This document shows, piece by piece, positions 33,257 to 40,554 of a stretch of 64,000 bases of DNA. The DNA comes from Herbidospora cretacea (GTDB lineage Bacteria > Actinomycetota > Actinomycetes > Streptosporangiales > Streptosporangiaceae), in the NCBI RefSeq assembly GCF_001570605.1, contig NZ_BBXG01000002.1, positions 464,922 through 528,921 on the forward strand, written 5' to 3'. The stretch's first letter is position 1; the number at the start of each line of letters is the position of its first letter. The notes beneath the pieces are model-generated. The model was not told the origin of the DNA, did not search any database, and worked only from the letters and a program-made list of their open reading frames with translations. Made by a program: the position numbers and the translations under genes.

Positions 33257-34090
33257 ATGACCGACGAGCCGAACCTGCTGGGCGAGTACCTCCGCGCCCG
33301 GCGCGAACTCGTGACCCCTGAGCAGGTCGGCATCCCCGTCCTGGGCACGCGGCGGGTGCCGGGTCTGCGGCGCGAGGAGGTCGCGATGCTGGCGGGCATC
33401 AGCGCCGAGTACTACCTGCGGCTGGAGCAGGGGCGCGACCGGCGGCCGTCGGCGCAGGTGCTGACGTCCATCGCCCGGGTCCTCCAGCTCGACGACGACA
33501 GCTACCTGCTGAGTCTCGCCGAGGACCGGCCGAAGCGGGCCCGGCGGCGGGCTAGGAGGGAGACCGTCCCGCCGAGCACCGCGCGGCTGGTGGCGGCGCT
33601 GCCGTTCCCCGCGTTCGTCGAGGGCCGCTGTCTCGACGTGCTCGCCGCCAACGCGCTCGCGGCGGCCCTGTCACCCCGGCTGACGGTGGGGGGCAACCGG
33701 CTGCGGGACGTCTTCCTCGACCCCGCCGAGCAGGCGCTGTTCCCCGACTGGGAGCGCGCGGCGGCCTCTCTCGTGGCGGGGTTCCGGCAGTCGGTCGGCA
33801 GTGACATCGACGATCCCCGGTTCATCGAGCTCGTCGGCGAGCTCTCCCTGGCCAGCCCGCACTTCCGGCAGTTGTGGGCACGTCACGACGTCGCGGAGCG
33901 CCTCGGCGCGACCCTCAGCTTCAACCATCCCCAGGTCGGCGAGCTCCGCCTCGACCGCGAGAAGCTCGCCGTCAGCGGGACCGACGGGATCATGCTCGTC
34001 GTCTACCACCCCGAACCCGGCACCGGCAGCGCCGAGAAACTCGCCCTGCTCGCCTCCGCCACGATCTCGGTTGACGTTCCTCTTGCCTGA
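33257..34090 (+). CDS. XRE family regulator with MmyB-like ligand-binding domain
   Basis: A 277-residue regulator. Residues 8-85 form an XRE helix-turn-helix (LGEYLRARRELVTPEQVG, RRVPGLRREEVAMLAGISAEYYLRLEQGRDRRPSAQVLTSIARVLQL). Residues 105-270 match the MmyB-like PAS-type domain (LDVLAANALAAAL, FRQLWARHDV, HPQVGELRLDREKLAV), thought to bind a small, perhaps fatty, ligand. Such genes typically sit divergent to an SDR, as here with the reductase at 32230, which they probably control. There is no metal-binding motif. Confidence 0.92.
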   Translation: MTDEPNLLGEYLRARRELVTPEQVGIPVLGTRRVPGLRREEVAMLAGISAEYYLRLEQGRDRRPSAQVLTSIARVLQLDDDSYLLSLAEDRPKRARRRARRETVPPSTARLVAALPFPAFVEGRCLDVLAANALAAALSPRLTVGGNRLRDVFLDPAEQALFPDWERAAASLVAGFRQSVGSDIDDPRFIELVGELSLASPHFRQLWARHDVAERLGATLSFNHPQVGELRLDREKLAVSGTDGIMLVVYHPEPGTGSAEKLALLASATISVDVPLA

Positions 34091-34096
34091 CCGCTA

Positions 34097-34125
34097 TTCA
34101 TTACCTAGCCGTTAGGGGTGATGAA
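34097..34125. promoter_or_regulatory. Candidate PadR operator overlapping the start codon
   Basis: TTCATTACC (34097-34105) and GGTGATGAA (34117-34125) are inverted with one mismatch and an 11-base spacer; the second arm ends on the first base of the PadR start codon. Autorepression by PadR is the natural interpretation. Confidence 0.6.
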
Positions 34126-34643
34126 TGCAGGACGCGATTCTGGCGATGCTCGCCAAGGAGCCGTCACACGGCTATGACCTGGGCCTTCGGCTTCGGCGGG
34201 CCCTCGGTCCGATGGGCGGGTCGATGAACGCCGGTCAGGTCTACGTCACCCTCGCGCGGCTGGAGAAGGCCGGTCTGGTCGTCGGCGAACGGGCCGAAGG
34301 GCTCCCGGCCAAGCCCGACCGCAAGGTCTACGCGCTGACCCAGGCCGGGCAGGAGCGGGTGGCCGCCTGGCTCACCGAGGTCGACTGGCCCAAGCCCGAC
34401 CTGGTGGAGTTCCACCTCAAGCTCGCCGCGGCGAGCGCGTCCAGGCTCGCCGACCCGGTGGAGCTGGTGGGGGCGCAGCGGCGCGAGCTGATGCGGCGGC
34501 TGCACGAGACGCAGCGGGCGGTGCTGGCCGAGCCCGAGGGGTCGACGGGCGGGCTGCTGCTCGAAGGGGCCGCGCTGCGGCTGGAGGCCGATCTGCGCTG
34601 GCTGGAGGCCTGCGAGCGGGTCTGGATCAAGGAATCGAAATGA
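34125..34643 (+). CDS. PadR family transcriptional regulator
   Basis: A 172-residue regulator. The N-terminal winged helix shows ILAMLAKEPSHGYDLGLRLRRAL, MNAGQVYVTLARLEKAGLVVG and DRKVYALTQAGQERVAAWL; the rest (VELVGAQRRELMRRLHETQ and the final helices) is the PadR C-terminal dimer domain. It overlaps the ABC ATPase gene by four bases (ATGA), making a PadR-ATPase-permease operon. Such cassettes are usually drug or peptide efflux systems repressed by the PadR protein. The translation signal is weak, GGGG being very near the ATG. Confidence 0.92.
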   Translation: MQDAILAMLAKEPSHGYDLGLRLRRALGPMGGSMNAGQVYVTLARLEKAGLVVGERAEGLPAKPDRKVYALTQAGQERVAAWLTEVDWPKPDLVEFHLKLAAASASRLADPVELVGAQRRELMRRLHETQRAVLAEPEGSTGGLLLEGAALRLEADLRWLEACERVWIKESK

Positions 34644-35326
34644 ACGTGCTGCAGGTGCGCGGGCTGGCCAAGCGGCACGGCCGCGAGCAGACCCTGGTCC
34701 GGGCGGTCGACGGGGTCGATCTCGACGTCCCGGCCGGGCAGACGCTGGCCGTGATGGGCCCCAGCGGGTGTGGGAAGTCGACGTTGCTGCATCTGCTCGG
34801 TGGCCTGGAGCGGCCCAGCGACGGGCAGGTGTGGCTGGACGGCCAGCGCCTCGACAACGCCGGCGAACGGGCCCTGGCCCGGCTGCGGCGGCGGGCGGTG
34901 GGGTTCGTCTTCCAGTCGTTCCACCTGGTGGAGGAGCTGTCGGCGGCGGAGAACGTGGAGCTGCCGATCCTGCTGGCCGGAGGTTCGCCGCGGACGGCCA
35001 GGCGGCGGGCCCAGCTGCTCCTAGAGCAGGTCGGGCTGGCCCACCGGGCCCGCCAGCTGCCCTGGAAGCTGTCGGGCGGGGAGCGGCAGCGGGTGGCGGT
35101 CGCCCGGGCGCTGGCCAACGAGCCGCTGGTGGTGCTGGCCGACGAGCCGACCGGCAACCTCGACACGGCGGCGACCAACGAGGTCCTGCGGCTGTTCGGC
35201 CAGTTGCGGGCCCAGGGGCAGACCCTCGTGATGGTCACCCACGACGGGAGGGTCGCGGCCACCGCCGACCGGCTGATCTCGATGCGCGACGGGATGTTCG
35301 TCGAGGACACCTGGCTCGCGTCGTGA
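34640..35326 (+). CDS. ABC transporter ATP-binding protein (MacB/LolD-like)
   Basis: A 228-residue ATPase. Walker A GPSGCGKST at residues 40-48, Q-loop FVFQSFHLVEEL, signature LSGGERQRVAVARAL, Walker B VVLADEPTGNLD and switch His in VMVTHD. The LolD/MacB subgroup is indicated by these linked motifs and by an FtsX-like permease downstream. The ATG overlaps the PadR stop, and its own TGA overlaps the permease GTG by four bases, so three genes are translationally coupled. It powers export or mechanotransmission by the permease at the cytoplasmic membrane. Confidence 0.95.
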   Translation: MNVLQVRGLAKRHGREQTLVRAVDGVDLDVPAGQTLAVMGPSGCGKSTLLHLLGGLERPSDGQVWLDGQRLDNAGERALARLRRRAVGFVFQSFHLVEELSAAENVELPILLAGGSPRTARRRAQLLLEQVGLAHRARQLPWKLSGGERQRVAVARALANEPLVVLADEPTGNLDTAATNEVLRLFGQLRAQGQTLVMVTHDGRVAATADRLISMRDGMFVEDTWLAS

Positions 35327-37143
35327 CGGGCCGGATCCTGCTCGTTCTCCGTCTCGTGGCAGGGGACGTGCGGCGGCATCCCGGGCCGGCGGCGATGCTC
35401 GTGCTGTCAGTGGCCGTCGCGACGGCCGTGCTCAGCCTGGGGATGTCGCTGCCGGGGGCGACCGAGCGGCTCTACCTGCAGACCCGGGCCGCGACGGCGG
35501 GGCCCGACGTGGTGGCGCTGGCGCCCGGCGACGACGAGGCCGCGACCTCGGTGCTGACGTCGCTGGCGAACGCCCCCGGGGTGGTGGGGCTCAGCCGGAC
35601 GTACCGGCAGTTCTTCGCGACCCTCACCCGGCGCGGGGGCGGCGAGGCGCGGGCGATCGTGCTGGGGGCCGATCGGAGACCCGGGCCGATCGACCGGCCG
35701 CTGGTGACCTCGGGCCGGTGGGTGCGTCCGGGCGGGGTCGTGGTCGAGAAGGGGTTCGCCGGGGCGCTCGGCGTGCACGTCGGCGACGGCGTCACCATCG
35801 CGGGTCGGTCCTACCCCGTGGTGGGGATCGCGGTGACCGCCGCCCGCACCGTCTATCCGTGGGCGGCGATGGGCGGGCCGGGCGGCGGGCCCGGTGACGG
35901 CTCCGGCCTGGTCTGGATGGACGAACCCGACACCCGGCCGCTGGCCGCCACCGACCTGCCCCGGACCTCGCTCGTCTACCTGCGGATGCGCGACCCGGGA
36001 GACACCGCGAAGTACATGGCGACCTACCACGACACCCCCAACTCGGCCGGTGGGCGCGTCGGCGACTCGGCGGCCCGGGTGAACTCGTTCACCTGGCAGT
36101 TCATGATCGGCCAGAACGGCGTCTACCTCCGCGACAGCCAGCCGATCATGATCATCGGCGGCTGGCTGCTCAGTTTCCTGGCCGTCGCGGGCATGACCAC
36201 GCTGGCCGCCGGCCGGGCCGCCGGGCAGACCCGCCGGGTCGGGCTGCTCAAGGTCGTCGGGGCCACCCCTGGCCTCATCGGCGCGGTGCTGCTGACCGAA
36301 TACCTGGCCCTGGCCCTGTTCGCCGACGCCCTGGGGCTGGCCGTCGCCCACGTGGCCGCGCCCGCGATCATCAACCCCAGCGGCAGCCTCCTCATGACCG
36401 CCGCCGGACCGGACGGCCCGGTCGTCGCGATGACGACCGTCATCGCCGTGGGGGTGGCGCTGCTGACCGCCCTCGGCCCCGCCGTGCGGGCCCTGCGCAC
36501 CGACGCCGTGACCACGCTCTCACCCGCCGTCCGGCGGCCGGAGTACCTGGTCCTGCTGACCCGGGTGGCGGCGCTGCTGCCGATCCCGCTGCTGCTCGGG
36601 CTCCGCCTCATCGCCCGCCGCCCCGGCCGGGCGATCCTGCACGCCTGCGGCACCGCCGCCACGTCCATCGGCATCACGGTCCTGCTCCTCGTGTACGCGC
36701 AGCCCGAGCAGGGCTGGGACCTGGGCGGGGTCACCATGGCCGACCTGATGAACGACCAGACCCGCCACATGCTGCTGGCCGTCACCGTCGCCATGCTGAC
36801 CCTGGCGCTGGTGAACACGGTCACGATGGCCTGGACCACGGCCAAGGAGTCGCAGGCCACCATGGCCATCGCCCGGACACTGGGGGCCACCCCCGGTCAG
36901 ATCGCCGCGGGCCTGTCCACCGCGCAACTCCTGCCGACCCTGCCGGGCGCGCTGGCCGGGATCCCGTTCGGCATGTTCCTCCAGTGGTTCTTCGGCCCCG
37001 ACGAGCCCTTCGCCCTCTCGGCCGGCTGGCTGCTGCTGATCCCGCTGCCCCTCCTGCTGGCCACGGCCCTCGTGACCGCTCTGCCCGCCCGCCTGTCGTC
37101 CCGCAGATCGGTGGCCGAGACCCTCAACACCGAGACGGCGTGA
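35323..37143 (+). CDS. ABC transporter permease, FtsX family
   Basis: A 606-residue permease with two FtsX-type halves. One helix near the N-terminus (PAAMLVLSVAVATAVLSLGMSL) is followed by a large extracytoplasmic MacB-like domain (about 45-270). Then come FtsX-like transmembrane blocks about 275-400 (WLLSFLAVAGMTTLAAGRAAGQTRRVGLLKVVGATPGLIG) and about 425-600, where ESQATMAIARTLGATPGQI is the second coupling-helix motif. It ends RSVAETLNTETA. With the ATPase at 34640 it forms a MacB-like transporter, probably exporting a drug, lipid or peptide. GTG start within the ATPase stop. Confidence 0.92.
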   Translation: MTGRILLVLRLVAGDVRRHPGPAAMLVLSVAVATAVLSLGMSLPGATERLYLQTRAATAGPDVVALAPGDDEAATSVLTSLANAPGVVGLSRTYRQFFATLTRRGGGEARAIVLGADRRPGPIDRPLVTSGRWVRPGGVVVEKGFAGALGVHVGDGVTIAGRSYPVVGIAVTAARTVYPWAAMGGPGGGPGDGSGLVWMDEPDTRPLAATDLPRTSLVYLRMRDPGDTAKYMATYHDTPNSAGGRVGDSAARVNSFTWQFMIGQNGVYLRDSQPIMIIGGWLLSFLAVAGMTTLAAGRAAGQTRRVGLLKVVGATPGLIGAVLLTEYLALALFADALGLAVAHVAAPAIINPSGSLLMTAAGPDGPVVAMTTVIAVGVALLTALGPAVRALRTDAVTTLSPAVRRPEYLVLLTRVAALLPIPLLLGLRLIARRPGRAILHACGTAATSIGITVLLLVYAQPEQGWDLGGVTMADLMNDQTRHMLLAVTVAMLTLALVNTVTMAWTTAKESQATMAIARTLGATPGQIAAGLSTAQLLPTLPGALAGIPFGMFLQWFFGPDEPFALSAGWLLLIPLPLLLATALVTALPARLSSRRSVAETLNTETA

Positions 37144-37150
37144 GCGCCGC

Positions 37151-38023
37151 TCAGGTGGGGAACAGGTCCCGGTTCGCGGTCACGTACTGCTCTACGGTCT
37201 GGGGTGGTTTGCCGGTGATGCGTTCGATGGTGTCGTCGGTGCCCTCGAAGACGCCGTCGCGGTAGTCGAGGGCGACCGCCGACAGGTGCTGAATCAGGTG
37301 TTCCGGGCGGCCCTGGGCTCTGAGGATCTCGGCGTAGGTGTCGGTGTCGACGGGGTCGTAGCGGACCGGGAGGCCCAAGGTCTCCGACATGGCGGCGGCG
37401 ATCTCGTGGTGGTCCATCTCGACCGGGCCGTGGAGCTTGTAGGTCTGGCCGACGTGCCCGGTCGGGTTCGCCAGGATGGCGGCGATCAGGCGGGCCTGGT
37501 CGGTGGCGGCGATGGGGGCGTGGCGGCCGTCGCCGAAGGGGAGGCGGAGGAGGCCGGCGCCGTCGGCGTACTGCCAGTTGGTGGGGAGCCACTCGGCGAA
37601 GAAGGTGGGGCGCAGGTGGACGGCGCCGACCGGGGACCAGTCGAAGACGCGTTCGGCGAGCCAGTGCTGGCGGGCGGCGTCGCTGTGGGCGGTGCGGCGG
37701 GCGGAGATCTGCGACATGTTGACCACGACGTCGAGGCCCGTCTCGTCGCCGGCCTGGGCGAAGATCGTGGTCGCCTCGATGAGGCCGGGGCGGATCGGGT
37801 AGACGAAGTAGGCCCGGCGGACGTCAGCCAGGGCGTCGCCGACCGCGTCGATGTCGAGCAGGTCGCCGGTGGCGATCTCCGCGCCCAAGGCGGCGAGCCT
37901 CGTCGATCTCTCGTCCTCCCGGTGGACGAGGGCGCGGACCGGCAGGCGCTGCTCCAGGAGGTCGAGGACCACTTCGGCGCCCGTCTTCCCCGTCGCGCCG
38001 GTGACCAGAATCGGGTTGCGCAT
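37151..38023 (-). CDS. NmrA-like NAD(P)-binding protein
   Basis: A 290-residue Rossmann protein starting MRNPILVTGATGKTGAEVVLDLL, followed by LGAEIATGDLLD and the NmrA-like core HLRPTFFAEWLP, ATDQARLIAAILANP and GQTYKLHGPVEMDHHEIAAAMSETLG. It lacks the SDR Tyr-x3-Lys, as in NmrA/HSCARG-like proteins that may sense NADPH or act as quinone or ketone reductases. ATG 38023 has GGGGAG upstream. It is convergent with the ABC permease (7-base gap) and divergent from the acyl-CoA oxidase. Confidence 0.88.
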   Translation of the reverse strand: MRNPILVTGATGKTGAEVVLDLLEQRLPVRALVHREDERSTRLAALGAEIATGDLLDIDAVGDALADVRRAYFVYPIRPGLIEATTIFAQAGDETGLDVVVNMSQISARRTAHSDAARQHWLAERVFDWSPVGAVHLRPTFFAEWLPTNWQYADGAGLLRLPFGDGRHAPIAATDQARLIAAILANPTGHVGQTYKLHGPVEMDHHEIAAAMSETLGLPVRYDPVDTDTYAEILRAQGRPEHLIQHLSAVALDYRDGVFEGTDDTIERITGKPPQTVEQYVTANRDLFPT

Positions 38024-38127
38024 CACGTCTCCCCACGTCAACACCACTCTAGGACCGGTGTTCCGCCTGGCCGGATGCGGGGTGACCGATGGCCATTCCT
38101 TGATCACCAGGCGTGTTTACTGTCGTC

Positions 38128-39801
38128 ATGGTCTTGGCTGAGGTGTTGTTCGGGGATCGGTACGCGGACGTGCACGCCCCCTGGCGGGCTCTGTTCGCCG
38201 GGTTCGATCCGGGTGAGCTCGCCGGGCTGGGCTACGAGGATCGGATCGCGGCCACCTATGAGTGGCTGCGGATCGTCGACCAGCACGTACCGGACGTGGA
38301 GAAGCTCGTCTGCGACCCGGAGGGCCTGGCGGCGCTGCACGAGTGGGCGGCGCCGATCGACGGAGGGCTGGCCACGGTCGCCGGGATCCACTACAACCTG
38401 TTCCTCGGCAGCCTCCTCGACCACGGCCGGGAGGTCGGCCAGCTGGGCCGGGCCGGGACCTTCCTGTGCACGGAGATCGGCCACGGCAACAACGCCGCCC
38501 GCATGGGCACCACGGCGACCCGCGACGGCGACGGCTTCCTGCTGCACACGCCCGACGTCGCGGCGACCAAGTTCATGCCGAACACCAGCGCCATCGGCGG
38601 CCCGAAGACGGCCGTGGTGGCGGCCCGGCTGATCGACGGCGCGACCGACCAGGGGGTGTTCCTGTTCGTCGTCCCGCTGGACGCCCCCGGGGTGACGGTC
38701 GAGCTGCTCCAGCCGAAGACGGGGCCGGCGGTCGACCACTGCCTCACCACGTTCGACCAGGTCAGGCTCGGCCGAGAGGCCCTCCTGGAGGGGCCGCACG
38801 GCGCGATCGGCGCCGACGGGGTGTTCGCCAGCCCGATCGGGAACCGGCGGCGGCGGATGCTCCACTCGATCGGCCGGGTCACCACCGGGAAGCTGTGCAT
38901 GAGCGGCTGCGCGGTCGGGGCGCTGCGGCAGGTGCTCGCGCTGGCGGTCCGATATGCGCACATCCGCCAGGTCGCCGCGCTGACCGGCGGGAACGGCGCG
39001 AGCGTGCCGGCCTGGGCCTACCGCAGCCACCACGCGCCGCTGCTCGACGGGCTGGCCACCGCCTACGCCGCCACGCTGCTCCACCGCGCCGCCGTGGCGG
39101 ACCCGGCCGACGGGACCAGGGCCGCCCTCACCAAGGCCTGGACGACCTGGCAGGGACGCCAGGCGATCATCGAGGCCCGGGAGCGCTGCGGCGCGCACGG
39201 CCTGTTCGACGCCAACGGCATCGCCCCCGCCATGACCGCCTTCGAAGGGCTGATCACGGCCGAGGGGGACAACCTCGCCATCATGGTGAAGGCCGCCGGG
39301 GAGCTGCTGCTGAACGGCGAGGACCCCGGCCCCGACCCCGATCACCTCCAGAACGGCCTCGTCCGGATCGAGAGGATCTGGCGGGACCGGGCGCGGACCG
39401 CGCTCCGGGCCAAGGGCCGCAGCGGGCCGCTCGACCGGTGGAACCACACCGTCACGGCCGCCCTCCGCCACACCGAGGCCATGGCCGGGCGGATGGCGGC
39501 GGGGGAACTGCTGGCCGCCGCCCGCCGGACCGACTCGGGTCTGCTGCACGCCCTCCACCGGCTGCTGGCGCTGCGGCTCCTGGAACCCGCCACGGGCGAC
39601 CTGCTCGCGGCGGGCCGTCTGACGGCGGCCGAGGTCGAGGCGCTTCCCGCCCTGCGGGACGAGACCTACGCCGAGCTCGCGCCGCACGCGCTCACCCTGG
39701 TCGACGCGTTCATGATCCACGACGACGTGCTGGCCCGGCACCCGATCGCCGCCCCCGACGCCGCCGCCCACGCCCACCGCACCCTGGCCCTGTGCCGATG
39801 A
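38128..39801 (+). CDS. Acyl-CoA oxidase/dehydrogenase family flavoprotein
   Basis: A 557-residue protein of the acyl-CoA oxidase type. Residues 75-240 hold the central FAD domain with LCTEIGHGNNAARMGTTATRD and MPNTSAIGGPKTAVVAARL; GRVTTGKLCMSGCAVGALRQVLALAVRYAHIRQ begins the C-terminal helical domain. AFEGLITAEGDNLAIMVKAAGELL is the conserved TxEGDN stretch of oxidases. ATG 38128 is chosen; a GTG at 38113 would add five residues, and no ribosome site is clear for either, so translation may be leaderless. Likely acts in fatty-acid or secondary-metabolite acyl oxidation. Its stop overlaps the next start. Confidence 0.9.
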   Translation: MVLAEVLFGDRYADVHAPWRALFAGFDPGELAGLGYEDRIAATYEWLRIVDQHVPDVEKLVCDPEGLAALHEWAAPIDGGLATVAGIHYNLFLGSLLDHGREVGQLGRAGTFLCTEIGHGNNAARMGTTATRDGDGFLLHTPDVAATKFMPNTSAIGGPKTAVVAARLIDGATDQGVFLFVVPLDAPGVTVELLQPKTGPAVDHCLTTFDQVRLGREALLEGPHGAIGADGVFASPIGNRRRRMLHSIGRVTTGKLCMSGCAVGALRQVLALAVRYAHIRQVAALTGGNGASVPAWAYRSHHAPLLDGLATAYAATLLHRAAVADPADGTRAALTKAWTTWQGRQAIIEARERCGAHGLFDANGIAPAMTAFEGLITAEGDNLAIMVKAAGELLLNGEDPGPDPDHLQNGLVRIERIWRDRARTALRAKGRSGPLDRWNHTVTAALRHTEAMAGRMAAGELLAAARRTDSGLLHALHRLLALRLLEPATGDLLAAGRLTAAEVEALPALRDETYAELAPHALTLVDAFMIHDDVLARHPIAAPDAAAHAHRTLALCR

Positions 39802-39828
39802 ACACTGTGCCGATGAACACTGTGCCGG
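39791..39828 (+). repeat. Tandem 15-base repeat over the start of the 2H phosphoesterase gene
   Basis: TGTGCCGATGAACAC is repeated about two and a half times, encoding MNTVP twice with two in-frame ATGs and a following GTG. The exact start is therefore uncertain by up to ten codons, and repeat number may vary between strains. Confidence 0.8.
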
Positions 39829-40457
39829 TGAACGTGAGCGACGAGGAGCTGATGGCCGACCACTGGTGGTGGCGGCCCGGGTGGCGCGTCGGACGGCGCG
39901 GCTACGCCTGGCACCTGACCTTCCGGGACGCGCCCGAGGTCCACCGCATCGCCGAGGCCTACCGGCTGGGGCTCAAGGGCATCGCCGCGCTCGACCCGGT
40001 GCCCGACGCCTCGCTCCACCTGACCATGCAGCACGTCGGCTTCACCGACGAGATCCCCGAGGAGGACATGCGGGCCATGGTCAGCGCCGCCACCCGGCGG
40101 CTGGCGCTGCTGCCCGCGTTCGACGTCGTGATCGACCGGCCGGTGGTGACCCGGGAGGCGGTGCGCTGGGACGTCCTCCCGGCCGAGCCCGTGGCGGCCG
40201 TGCGGCTGGCGATCCGGCAGGCCATCGCCGAGGTGTGGCCCGCCGCGCCGGGGCGGGACGACGGGTTCGTGCCGCACATGTCGATCGCCTACAGCAACGC
40301 GGCGGTGCCCTACTCGACGGTCGCCGACGCGCTGGCGGCGGTGGTCGAGCCGCCGGCCGTCGTGCGGGTTGAGAACGCCGACCTGATCGTCCAGCACCGC
40401 GATCGGCGCATGTACGAATGGGAGCAGAACATCCCCGTCTGGCTGGCAACCGGCTGA
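39798..40457 (+). CDS. 2'-5' RNA ligase / 2H phosphoesterase family protein
   Basis: A 219-residue protein of the 2H superfamily with the two HxTx/HxSx motifs LHLTMQHVG (about residue 75) and PHMSIAYSN (about 160), giving the paired catalytic histidines. The first ATG (39798) overlaps the stop of the acyl-CoA oxidase gene (ATGA); alternatives are ATG 39813 and GTG 39828 within the repeat. Members cleave or join 2',5' or cyclic phosphodiester bonds in RNA or nucleotides. The biological substrate in actinomycetes is unknown, and there is no obvious link with the upstream flavoenzyme apart from coupling. Confidence 0.85.
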   Translation: MNTVPMNTVPVNVSDEELMADHWWWRPGWRVGRRGYAWHLTFRDAPEVHRIAEAYRLGLKGIAALDPVPDASLHLTMQHVGFTDEIPEEDMRAMVSAATRRLALLPAFDVVIDRPVVTREAVRWDVLPAEPVAAVRLAIRQAIAEVWPAAPGRDDGFVPHMSIAYSNAAVPYSTVADALAAVVEPPAVVRVENADLIVQHRDRRMYEWEQNIPVWLATG

Positions 40458-40487
40458 GTCTTCTGGGGATATATGTCCTGATCAGGG

Positions 40488-40511
40488 CCGTCTGTTGGCT
40501 TCGTCCCGGGT
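40488..40511 (+). promoter_or_regulatory. Candidate SigB-like promoter of the catalase gene
   Basis: GTCT (40488-40491), 14-base spacer, GGGTAC (40506-40511) fits the stress sigma-B-type pattern GNNT-N14-16-GGGTAY known in streptomycetes. The -10 also lies in a palindrome CGGGTA-C-TACCCG (40505-40517). A stress promoter suits a catalase, but the match is short. Confidence 0.4.
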
Positions 40512-40554
40512 ACTACCCGTTTGGATCATCAAGCGGAGTGCGGGGGATGGATTC

